Origin: Beijerinckiaceae bacterium
GTDB taxonomy: Bacteria; Pseudomonadota; Alphaproteobacteria; Rhizobiales; Beijerinckiaceae
Direction: 5' to 3'
DNA length: 6,245 bases
NCBI GenBank assembly: GCA_027346205.1
Contig: DAIESR010000416.1
Location: 1-6,245 of the forward strand
Numbering within the stretch: position 1 is the stretch's first letter; the number at the start of each line of letters is the position of its first letter. This document shows positions 1 to 5,848 of this stretch, in pieces. Under the pieces are notes generated by a model that worked only from the letters and a program-made list of their open reading frames with translations, was not told where the DNA came from and did no database searches. The position numbers were made by a program, and so were the translations under genes.

Positions 1-2050
1 CGCCCTTGCCGCGCGTCATTTCCGGCACCTGTTCGAGTGGAAAGACGAGAAGCCTGCGGTTCTCGCCGATGACGGCGACATGATCGCCTTCCGCCGACAC
101 GATGCGCGATGCCCTGGCCGGCGCATCGAGATTGAGCAGGATCTTGCCCTTGCGCGTGCCGCCGACCATCTCGTCGCAGGGCGCGACGAAGCCGCGCCCA
201 TCGCTTGCGACGACCAGCATCTTCTCGCCCGCGACATAAGGGAAGACCGCGACGATCTCCTCGCCTTCGCCAATATCCACCATGAGCCGCACCGGCTCAC
301 CCTGACCGCGACCGCCGGGCAGTTTCGCCGCTTCAAGCGTGAAAATGCGGCCGTCGCTCGCCCAAACGAGGATTTTTTCCGTCGTCTCGGTGAAGAAGGA
401 ATATCGGAGCGCGTCATCGCCCTTGAATTGAAGACTGGTCAGATCCGCCACATGGCCCTTCAAGGCCCTGATCCAGCCCTTTACGGACACGACGACGGTT
501 ATCGGCTCGCGCTCGATCATCGCTGCCGCGAGATCGATATCGCCCGTCTCGGGAAGGTCTTCGAAAGTGGTTCGGCGCCGGCCGAGGACGGAGTCGGGCG
601 GGAATTTCTTCTTGAGCTCGCGGATCTGCGCGGTAATCGCCTTCCATTGCTTGGCGTCATCGCCGAGCAATTTCTCGATGTCCGTTTTCTCTTTCGTCAG
701 CGCCTCGAATTCGCGGCGCAATTGCATCTCTTCGAGCCGCCGCAAGCTGCGCAGCCGCGTGTCGAGAATATAATTGGCCTGCACTTCCGTCAGCACGAAG
801 GTCGCTTTCAATACGTCCTTCGGCTCATCCTCTTCGCGGATGATGCGGATCACCTCGTCGAGGTGCAGAAAGACGATTTGCATGCCGGCGACGACTTCGA
901 GCCTGTGCTCGATCTGGCCGAGGCGGAAGCGCGAGCGCCGTAGCAGCACATTGCGGCGATGGTCGAGCCATTGCTGCAAAGCTTCCTTGAGCGAAATGAC
1001 CCGCGGCACGACGCCATCGACGAGCACATTCATGTTCATCGGGAAGCGGGTTTCAAGCTCGGTCGCGCGGAAGAGCTGCTCCATCATCAAGGCGCAATCG
1101 ACCGTGCGGGAACGCGGCTCGACGACGACCCGCACATCTTCCGCCGATTCGTCGCGAATGTCGCCGACAAGCGGCAGTTTCTTCTCGTTGAGCAGCTCGG
1201 CGATCTTCTCGATGAGCCGTGATTTTTGGACCATGTAGGGGATTTCGGTGATCACGGCGAAGAACGTGCCCCGCGTACCCTCCTCCCTGGTCCAGCGGGC
1301 ACGCAAACGAAACGAACCGCGCCCGGTGCGATAGGTCTCGGCGATCTGCTCCTTGGAATCGACGATGATGCCGCCGGTCGGGAAATCCGGGCCCGGCGTC
1401 AGAGCGAGCAATTGGGCATCGCTCGCTGTCTTATGCGTGATCAGATAGAGCGCGGCATCGCACAGCTCAGCGATATTATGCGGCGGGATCGAGGTCGCCA
1501 TACCGACGGCAATGCCTTGCGCACCGTTGGCGAGCAGATTCGGAACGGCGGCGGGAAGAACCACCGGTTCGCGCTGATCGCCGGAATAGTTCTCGCGGAA
1601 ATCGATCGCATCCTCGTCTATGCCGTCAAGAAGAAGGCGCGCGACCTCGGTCATCCGCGCTTCGGTATAGCGATAGGCGGCGGCGCCATCGCCATCGATA
1701 TTGCCAAAATTGCCTTGGCCGTCGATGAGCGGATAGCGCGACGAGAAATCCTGAGCGAGGCGGACAAGCGCATCATAGATCGCCTGGTCACCATGTGGAT
1801 GGAAAGAACCCATCACATCGCCGACAATCTTCGCGCATTTCTTGAAGGCTGTGCCGGGATCGAGCCGCAGGATCTGCATCCCATAGAGGATGCGCCGATG
1901 TACCGGCTTCAACCCATCGCGGGCGTCAGGCAAGGCCCGGCCCATGATGGTCGAGAGCGCATAGGCGAGATAGCGCTCTTCCAGTGCATCGCGCAGGCTG
2001 ATTGGTTCGGTGTGGCCGCCGGACGGCGGCGGAGCGACATTTCTGCCCAT
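1..2050 (-). CDS. parC: DNA topoisomerase IV subunit A (ParC), C-terminus cut by window edge
   Basis: ParC pairs with ParE to form topoisomerase IV, the type IIA enzyme that decatenates daughter chromosomes and relaxes supercoils in the cytoplasm. I read the frame codon by codon from the ATG at 2050 to the window edge: 683 codons with no stop or frameshift. The breakage-reunion domain comes first. It has the HPHGD motif at residues 84-88 and the active-site tyrosine Y128 inside RYTEARM, preceded by [18 protein letters not shown] charged helical stretch follows at about 440-490, then the start of the C-terminal beta-pinwheel. GGRGQGE at 579-585 occupies the place of the GyrA box, which is degenerate as expected for ParC rather than GyrA. 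Family members are about 740-770 residues, so roughly 60-80 are missing. CGGAGG (2065-2070) lies 14 nt before the ATG, rather far for a ribosome binding site; no closer in-frame start was seen. Residue 89 is Gln where E. coli ParC has Ser80. Confidence 0.97.
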   Translation of the reverse strand, partial: MGRNVAPPPSGGHTEPISLRDALEERYLAYALSTIMGRALPDARDGLKPVHRRILYGMQILRLDPGTAFKKCAKIVGDVMGSFHPHGDQAIYDALVRLAQDFSSRYPLIDGQGNFGNIDGDGAAAYRYTEARMTEVARLLLDGIDEDAIDFRENYSGDQREPVVLPAAVPNLLANGAQGIAVGMATSIPPHNIAELCDAALYLITHKTASDAQLLALTPGPDFPTGGIIVDSKEQIAETYRTGRGSFRLRARWTREEGTRGTFFAVITEIPYMVQKSRLIEKIAELLNEKKLPLVGDIRDESAEDVRVVVEPRSRTVDCALMMEQLFRATELETRFPMNMNVLVDGVVPRVISLKEALQQWLDHRRNVLLRRSRFRLGQIEHRLEVVAGMQIVFLHLDEVIRIIREEDEPKDVLKATFVLTEVQANYILDTRLRSLRRLEEMQLRREFEALTKEKTDIEKLLGDDAKQWKAITAQIRELKKKFPPDSVLGRRRTTFEDLPETGDIDLAAAMIEREPITVVVSVKGWIRALKGHVADLTSLQFKGDDALRYSFFTETTEKILVWASDGRIFTLEAAKLPGGRGQGEPVRLMVDIGEGEEIVAVFPYVAGEKMLVVASDGRGFVAPCDEMVGGTRKGKILLNLDAPARASRIVSAEGDHVAVIGENRRLLVFPLEQVPEMTRGKG

Positions 2051-2524
2051 GAAGTGAAAAAATGCCTCCGCTGGAGCGAGCGCAGCCGCGCACGTCACAG
2101 TTTGTCAACCAAGATCGTATTTTGATTAGAGGATCACCTGAGTCGCAGCAAGTTCGTGTTTTGTCCCGGAGGTGGTTTTCCTCGGATGTGATAGGTCATC
2201 CCTTGTCGCAACGCGGTTCGATTCGAGCCTCAAGTGATACGACATAACATATTGATAGAAGGAAGTTTTTCCAGTGCAGCCGATCCTGATGCCGACTTGC
2301 CGAATCACATCTCTGCGCGGCCGATCGTTTGAGTTCGGGTGTTGCCGGTCTGCACTAGATCGCTGCCACCTGGGTCTTTAGTGAGAGCATGCGTGGGCGG
2401 TGCTGAGTCGTGCCTTGCCGCACAGCGTCGCACTTACATTCATCGCATAGGTTGATATCGCCTGCAGCGGCTTGATCTGGCGCAGAGATCGTCGGCGCTT
2501 CAGGCCGCATAATAAAATTGTTTC
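2051..2524. other. Intergenic stretch upstream of parC with no recognisable gene
   Basis: About 470 bp between the parC start and the small secreted-protein gene. Reading frames here are short (about 60 codons), have no recognisable motifs and lack a convincing ribosome binding site. The composition looks less GC-rich than the flanking genes. The parC promoter should lie here on the minus strand. A TTGACA hexamer is present on that strand (2108 to 2103), but no good -10 sits at the right spacing. No strong hairpin with a T-tract, tRNA or transposase remnant was seen. Confidence 0.6.
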
Positions 2525-2549
2525 GGAACCCCTGGGCTGAGAGTTCTTT
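2525..2549 (+). promoter_or_regulatory. Possible EcfG-type (general stress response) promoter
   Basis: GGAAC at 2525-2529 is followed after 16 nt by CTTT at 2546-2549. The alphaproteobacterial EcfG sigma factor consensus is GGAAC, a 16-17 nt spacer, then CGTT, so the -35 matches fully and the -10 matches 3 of 4. It would start transcription about 10-15 nt before the ATG of the small secreted-protein gene. The motif is short and a chance match is quite possible. Confidence 0.3.
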
Positions 2550-2569
2550 CACGATCGAGAAATGTGATC

Positions 2570-2776
2570 ATGGCAAAAATCGTCTTCGGGCTCGGTATTA
2601 TGATTAGTGTCGCCCTTCTCGCAATCGCGATCACTGCGGGGCCACCGTCCAGTGCGGTCGAGGCGCATGCGGCATCGGTGACGAACCACGACTGCAGCAT
2701 GCGGGAGGTCGCTCTGGATCAAGGTTATGGCATCAGCCGGAAGATCGTGCGCAAGGTCTGCCCCATCGCCGAATGA
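2570..2776 (+). CDS. Small exported hypothetical protein with two cysteines
   Basis: A 68-residue protein of unknown function. Residues 4-24 form a hydrophobic helix typical of a signal peptide. AHA at 32-34 could be the signal peptidase I site, leaving a mature periplasmic peptide of about 34 residues. The mature part carries Cys42 and Cys64, which could form a disulfide, around a REVALDQGYGISR stretch (45-57). From memory this resembles short conserved hypotheticals of Hyphomicrobiales with an ALDxGYGxSR core between two cysteines, but I could not search for them. I prefer the ATG at 2570. The GTG at 2564 would add two residues but sits only 3 nt after the weak GAGA (2557-2560), whereas the ATG is 9 nt away. 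It is convergent with recO: 30 bp separate the two stop codons. A possible EcfG-type promoter lies just upstream. No partner gene is evident. Confidence 0.65.
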   Translation: MAKIVFGLGIMISVALLAIAITAGPPSSAVEAHAASVTNHDCSMREVALDQGYGISRKIVRKVCPIAE

Positions 2777-2806
2777 GCATCGCCGCCTTCAGCGATCGGC
2801 ACGGAT

Positions 2807-3532
2807 CTATCTCGGCTTCGCCAAAGCGACCATATAGGCCGAATGCGCATCTGGCAGGGTGAGGCCGCGCGGGCCGAAGACATCACGAGCCAGAAAAAAC
2901 GCAGCCAATGTGAAAGCGTCGCGAATATCGGCCGGCAGCGGCCGATCGCCCATCTCGCCAAGCAAAAAACCCGGCAATGGCAGCAATCGATCGCGATAAG
3001 GCTCGCCGGCGGTGCGCGAGACGGCCCGGCCGCTCTTCGGCGACACGAAGACGAGATCCTCCATCGTCCCGGTCGCGGCGCAACAGGAGAGATCGAGACC
3101 GAAGCCGAGATCGGCTAGGATCGCCAATTCGAAACGTGCCAGAAGCGCCGGCGCAACCTCACTGTCATCGAGCTGATCAGCGATGAAAACCGCAGCCTCA
3201 TGGAGCGCCGGATGCAGATCGCGCTCTGGAAGAAGCCGCAGCAGGGCGGCGAGCAGATTGAGGCCCTGCAGGCTGGCGCCATGTGTCATGAGCCGCGCGG
3301 CTCGCAGATCTGTGACCTCGACCACATAAAGTCCCAAATGCTCTTCGAGCCGTGCCCGCCATACGAGAGAGACGCTGTTTCCGGGCTGCAGCAAGAGTTG
3401 CATGCGTTTGGAGCGGCCGCCTTTGACGAGGCCAAGATGACGGCCATGGGCGCGCGTCATGACCTCGAGGATGACGCTCGACTCGCCATGTTTCCTCAAG
3501 CCGATGATCAGGCCTTCGTCATGCCATTCCAT
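2807..3532 (-). CDS. recO: DNA repair protein RecO
   Basis: RecO is the RecFOR mediator that helps load RecA onto SSB-coated single-stranded DNA and anneals complementary strands during gap repair. The 241-residue length is usual for the family. The N-terminus (about 1-80) begins MEWHDEGLIIGLRKHGE and fits the RecO OB-fold, including the HLGLVKGGRSKR segment at 32-43. The remainder is the helical C-terminal domain, with LGFGLDLSCCAATG at 142-155 and SPKSGRAVS at 164-172. I see only the adjacent cysteines 150-151 and no four-cysteine zinc site. The ATG at 3532 is fixed by this conserved start; the ribosome binding site is weak. In relatives recO usually follows era closely, but here era ends about 1.3 kb upstream. 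It therefore probably needs its own promoter: TATCAT (minus strand, 3588 to 3583) is a possible -10 but has no good -35. Its 3' end faces the small secreted-protein gene. Confidence 0.95.
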   Translation of the reverse strand: MEWHDEGLIIGLRKHGESSVILEVMTRAHGRHLGLVKGGRSKRMQLLLQPGNSVSLVWRARLEEHLGLYVVEVTDLRAARLMTHGASLQGLNLLAALLRLLPERDLHPALHEAAVFIADQLDDSEVAPALLARFELAILADLGFGLDLSCCAATGTMEDLVFVSPKSGRAVSRTAGEPYRDRLLPLPGFLLGEMGDRPLPADIRDAFTLAAFFLARDVFGPRGLTLPDAHSAYMVALAKPR

Positions 3533-3587
3533 GTCTTATCTATTGCCTGCGACGGCATCATCTCGGACTGTACCGCCTTGACATGAT

Positions 3588-3635
3588 AGAGCCGATCCAG
3601 ACCATATGGAATCGCTCGCGATCCATAGGGTCGGG
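3588..3635 (+). repeat. 48-bp palindrome-containing repeat, copy 1
   Basis: This 48-bp element matches the reverse complement of 4265-4312 at 44 of 48 positions by eye, with differences at 3598, 3599, 3611 and 3628. Its core (3600-3632) is itself a palindrome: arm GACCATATGGA, an 11-nt loop, then TCCATAGGGTC, with one mismatch. It lies between the divergent starts of recO and the yqhA-like gene, so this copy cannot be a terminator for either. The relation between the copies is plain in the sequence; membership of a genome-wide repeat family is inference. Confidence 0.85.
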
Positions 3636-3660
3636 ACAAATCGACTCAGTTTCAAATAGA

Positions 3661-3686
3661 TAGAGCATGTCCTTTGTCGGAAAAGT
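3661..3686 (+). repeat. Possible half of a Hyphomicrobiales intergenic palindrome
   Basis: TAGAGCATGTCC followed by TTTGTCGGAAAAGT resembles, from memory, the left arm of abundant intergenic palindromes of Hyphomicrobiales that begin GAGCATG and contain CGGAAAAGT. The matching right arm, which would end in CATGCTC, is not found nearby, so this would be a decayed or half copy. It lies between copy 1 of the 48-bp repeat and the yqhA-like gene. Confidence 0.3.
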
Positions 3687-3733
3687 CTATCAACTCCAAC
3701 GCTGACCGTCTGCCTGTCATGGCGCGGGTTGAA

Positions 3734-3739
3734 AAGAGG
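3734..3739 (+). promoter_or_regulatory. Ribosome binding site of the yqhA-like gene
   Basis: AAGAGG ends 5 nt before the ATG at 3745. It is a good Shine-Dalgarno match at normal spacing and supports that start over the out-of-frame ATG at 3729 upstream. Confidence 0.7.
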
Positions 3740-3744
3740 CCACC

Positions 3745-4248
3745 ATGGATCTCGAACGTATCATCGAGCGCACGCTTTTCGCCAGCCGCTGGCTGTTGGT
3801 CCCACTCTATCTGGGCCTAGCCTTCCTGCTCGTCCTGTTTTCGATCCATTTTTTCCGCGAACTCATTCCTCTGGGCGAGCGCGCGTTCGTGCTCGGAGAA
3901 ACCGAGATGATCCTTGCTGCGCTCGATCTCATCGACCTCACGCTGATCGCCGGGCTCGTCGTGATGGTGATGTTGAGCGGCTACGAGAATTTCGTTTCGC
4001 GGCTCGACATAGGCGAGACGGAAAAGACCATTTCCTGGCTCGGCAAGCTCGACACCGGAACCTTGAAGCTCAAAGTCGCCGCGTCGATCGTCGCGATATC
4101 GGCCATTCAGCTGCTGAAAGGCTTCATGGAAGTCCAGTCATTACCGAGCGAAAAGCTGCTGTGGATGACGATCATCCACCTCACTTTCGTCGTTTCCGCC
4201 GTATTGCTCACCATAATGGATCGAATGATGATGAGCGGCCATCGCTAA
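3745..4248 (+). CDS. yqhA: YqhA-like UPF0114 family inner-membrane protein
   Basis: A 167-residue integral membrane protein of the UPF0114/YqhA family (E. coli YqhA is about 164 residues); its biochemical function is not established. I recognise it by family-typical stretches: FASRWLLVPLYLGLA at 12-26, MVMLSGYENFVSRLDI at 74-89, WLGKLD at 98-103, KVAASIVAISAIQLL at 110-124, and IIHLTFVVSAVLL at 143-155. Four membrane segments are visible at about 14-37, 55-79, 111-128 and 138-158, with a polar loop at about 80-109. The start is set by AAGAGG 5 nt upstream and by the conserved N-terminus. It is the only gene on the plus strand between era and recO, diverges from recO and converges with the 105-residue protein gene. 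Both flanks carry copies of the 48-bp inverted repeat, suggesting that it was inserted into the housekeeping cluster. I found no convincing promoter. Its base composition looks similar to that of its neighbours. Confidence 0.93.
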   Translation: MDLERIIERTLFASRWLLVPLYLGLAFLLVLFSIHFFRELIPLGERAFVLGETEMILAALDLIDLTLIAGLVVMVMLSGYENFVSRLDIGETEKTISWLGKLDTGTLKLKVAASIVAISAIQLLKGFMEVQSLPSEKLLWMTIIHLTFVVSAVLLTIMDRMMMSGHR

Positions 4249-4264
4249 CGTATGGTCCCGTCTC

Positions 4265-4312
4265 CCCGACCATATGGATCGCGAGCGACTCCATATGGTC
4301 GAGATCGGCTCT
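4265..4312 (-). repeat. 48-bp palindrome-containing repeat, copy 2 (inverted)
   Basis: This is the inverted partner of the element at 3588-3635. The core at 4268-4300 is a perfect palindrome with 11-bp arms (GACCATATGGA / TCCATATGGTC) around an 11-nt loop. It starts 16 bp after the stop of the yqhA-like gene and ends 5 bp after the stop of the 105-residue protein gene, so between these converging genes it might act as a bidirectional terminator. No T-tract follows on either strand. TATGGTC at 4251-4257 can also pair with GACCATA at 4268-4274, giving an alternative hairpin. Confidence 0.88.
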
Positions 4313-4317
4313 CAGCC

Positions 4318-4635
4318 TCAATCGTTGGCGACTGTGATCGTATTATAGGCCGCACCGTCGAGGGCCTGGAAAACGGTCAGGCTATCGATTCCGGCGTGAA
4401 TGGCGTTAAGCGCCGTGACGACGGAGTTCAGAGCCTCCTTGCCGAGGCTGCCATCGAGATGTTCGCCAAGCGCCTCTTCGCAGAGAGAGGTGAGTTCGGC
4501 AAGATTTTTCAAGGAATCGCCAAGCGAGACCGGCATAGGCCGCCGGCCTTCGGCGGCGCGAACGATCGTGTCGCCCATTCTTTCGACCTCTTTGGCCTTT
4601 TCCGAAAGCTCATTTGTGGTCTCTTGCTCGCTCAT
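4318..4635 (-). CDS. Hypothetical acidic helical protein, 105 residues
   Basis: I do not recognise this protein. It is 105 residues, rich in Glu, Asp, Leu and Ala and probably cytosolic: no signal peptide or membrane segment is seen. The N-terminal part (about 5-30) and residues about 38-90 look helical, with amphipathic spacing of leucines, and a short non-helical tail ends in VAND. There is one cysteine (residue 52) and no catalytic motif I can name. The start at 4635 has a good ribosome binding site, GGAG (minus strand, 4646 to 4643), 7 nt upstream, and the codon use resembles that of the flanking genes, which supports a real gene. It lies downstream of era on the same strand after a 220-bp gap, so it could be read through from era. 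Copy 2 of the 48-bp repeat lies immediately after its stop. A lineage-specific protein inserted into the era-recO junction is the simplest reading. Confidence 0.7.
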   Translation of the reverse strand: MSEQETTNELSEKAKEVERMGDTIVRAAEGRRPMPVSLGDSLKNLAELTSLCEEALGEHLDGSLGKEALNSVVTALNAIHAGIDSLTVFQALDGAAYNTITVAND

Positions 4636-4855
4636 CTCATTTCTCCGCGTTCAAATTCGGGCACTGGTCGCGCCTGCCCGCTATGGCTCCCAGCATGTCG
4701 GGCGGCGCAAGGCGCGCACTTGGCCTCGACACGCCCAGAACGGCTCACTCTCGTTACTAGCAGGTTCCAATGGCCGATGCAGCTTAGCAAAGGTCCGGCC
4801 GCGCGCGATCCAGCATCACCCGGCATGATCTGCAGGGGACTGATACCGGCTCGGC

Positions 4856-5773
4856 TCATCCTTTCGGAAATTCGAGCCCCATTTCACGGTAGCGGGCCGG
4901 ATCATCTGCCCATTTCTCGCGCACTTTGACGAAGAGAAAGAGGTGGATCTTCTGCTCCGCCGCCTCGGCGATCTCCTTGCGCGCCGCCGTGCCGATCGCC
5001 TTGATCGTGCGGCCGCCCTCGCCGATGACGATCTTCTTATGCGCCTCGCGGGTCACATAAATCGTCTGCTCCACCCGCGCTGCGCCGTCCGGCATCTCTT
5101 TCCAGAGTTCGGTTTCGACGGTCGACTGATAGGGCAATTCGTCATGCAGTCGCTCGAAAATCTTTTCGCGGGTGATTTCGGCGGCGAGCGCCCGCAAAGG
5201 CGCATCGGAAAGCTGATCTTCGGGATAGAGCCAAGGGCCCGCGGGCATCAACGCGGCGAGCCGATCCTTGAACCTGCCGAGCCCGTCGCCGGTGAGCGCC
5301 GAGATCATGAAAGTCTCGGCAAAGGGCAAGCTTGCATTGAGTTTAGCCGCTAAATCGAGCAATTTCGCCCGCTCGATCACATCGATCTTGTTGAGAACCA
5401 GGATCTTCGTCGCCATGAAGTTCTGGAGTTTGGCGAGGATCGTCTCCACCTCGGAGTCCACGCCTTTGCGCGCATCGACCAGCAAAGCCACGACATCGGC
5501 ATCGCCTGCTCCACCCCAGGCGGAACTCACCATGGCGCGGTCGAGCCGCCTCTTGGGCGCGAAAATGCCGGGCGTATCAACGAATATGATCTGCGTGTCG
5601 CCTTCGATCGCGATGCCGCGTACCAGTGTCCGCGTCGTCTGGACCTTGCGCGAGACGATCGAGCTTTTCGCACCGACGAGCGCATTGAGCAGAGTGGATT
5701 TGCCGGCATTGGGCGCGCCGATGAGCGCGGCAAAGCCGCAGCGTCGTGAGGAATGATCGGCAGCCTCAGTCAT
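4856..5773 (-). CDS. era: GTPase Era
   Basis: Era is an essential GTPase that binds 16S rRNA near its 3' end and assists 30S subunit maturation, at the membrane and in the cytoplasm. The 305-residue length is usual. The GTPase motifs appear in order: G1 GAPNAGKST (19-27), a switch I region with QTTRT (45-49), G3 DTPG (66-69), G4 NKID (128-131) and G5 SAL (158-160). The C-terminal KH RNA-binding domain has HKKIVIGEGGRTIKAIG at 245-261 and ends normally. The ATG at 5773 leaves a typical short N-terminus before GFAALIG. The frame is closed upstream by a TGA at 5785-5783, so a longer start is excluded. No Shine-Dalgarno sequence stands in front of this ATG; the only strong one (AAGGAG, minus strand, 5833 to 5828) is 54 nt away, beyond a 13-bp tandem repeat. 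The gene follows rnc by 75 bp, the usual operon partner. Confidence 0.97.
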   Translation of the reverse strand: MTEAADHSSRRCGFAALIGAPNAGKSTLLNALVGAKSSIVSRKVQTTRTLVRGIAIEGDTQIIFVDTPGIFAPKRRLDRAMVSSAWGGAGDADVVALLVDARKGVDSEVETILAKLQNFMATKILVLNKIDVIERAKLLDLAAKLNASLPFAETFMISALTGDGLGRFKDRLAALMPAGPWLYPEDQLSDAPLRALAAEITREKIFERLHDELPYQSTVETELWKEMPDGAARVEQTIYVTREAHKKIVIGEGGRTIKAIGTAARKEIAEAAEQKIHLFLFVKVREKWADDPARYREMGLEFPKG

Positions 5774-5777
5774 ACCA

Positions 5778-5816
5778 GGCCGTCATATCTGGCCGTCATG
5801 TCTGACCATCATAGGC
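5778..5816 (-). repeat. 13-bp tandem repeat in the rnc-era spacer
   Basis: Three consecutive 13-bp units fill the region before era. The units at 5778-5790 and 5791-5803 differ at one position (ATATCT against ATGTCT), and the more diverged unit at 5804-5816 begins GACCATCATA where the others have GGCCGTCATA. On the minus strand each unit supplies an ATG, giving start codons at 5812, 5799 and 5786 that step by 13 nt toward the era ATG at 5773. Only the 5812 frame agrees with era, and it is stopped at 5785-5783. Replication slippage is the likely origin. Confidence 0.8.
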
Positions 5817-5848
5817 AATTTCACTCGCTCCTTCGCGCCAATTTTGTT

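Noticed and set aside
80..943. Long plus-strand open frame of 287 codons antisense to parC
   Set aside because: It lies wholly over the certain parC frame and shows no recognisable protein features. Long antisense frames are a usual by-product of GC-rich codon use.
2103..2108. TTGACA on the minus strand as a parC -35
   Set aside because: The sequence 16-18 nt downstream is GC-rich and has no resemblance to a -10 element.
1226..2125. Plus-strand open frame of 299 codons antisense to the parC N-terminal half
   Set aside because: Same reason: it mirrors the conserved ParC breakage-reunion domain and has no plausible domain of its own.
2215..2224. GGTTCGATTC, resembling a tRNA T-loop
   Set aside because: The flanking bases do not form the T-stem, and no anticodon arm, D-arm or acceptor stem is found around it.
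2779..2796. ATCGC / GCGAT hairpin between the small gene and recO as a terminator
   Set aside because: The stem is only 5 bp with an 8-nt loop and no T-tract, too weak to call.
3578..3583. Perfect TTGACA hexamer as a -35 for the yqhA-like gene
   Set aside because: No TATAAT-like hexamer occurs 16-18 nt downstream; the expected position falls in the palindromic repeat.
3588..4312. Classical insertion sequence or composite transposon around the yqhA-like gene
   Set aside because: No transposase frame lies between the repeats and no target-site duplication is seen outside them.
3729..4337. Plus-strand frame of 202 codons overlapping the yqhA-like gene
   Set aside because: It is out of frame with the clear UPF0114 protein, is Arg/His-rich, and lacks any family signature.
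4745..4770. Minus-strand GGAAC followed by CGTT as an EcfG promoter for the 105-residue gene
   Set aside because: The spacing is 21 nt, outside the 16-17 nt range.
4252..4929. Plus-strand frame of 225 codons over the 105-residue gene and the end of era
   Set aside because: It runs antisense to era codons and through the palindromic repeat, with no ribosome binding site or recognisable motif.
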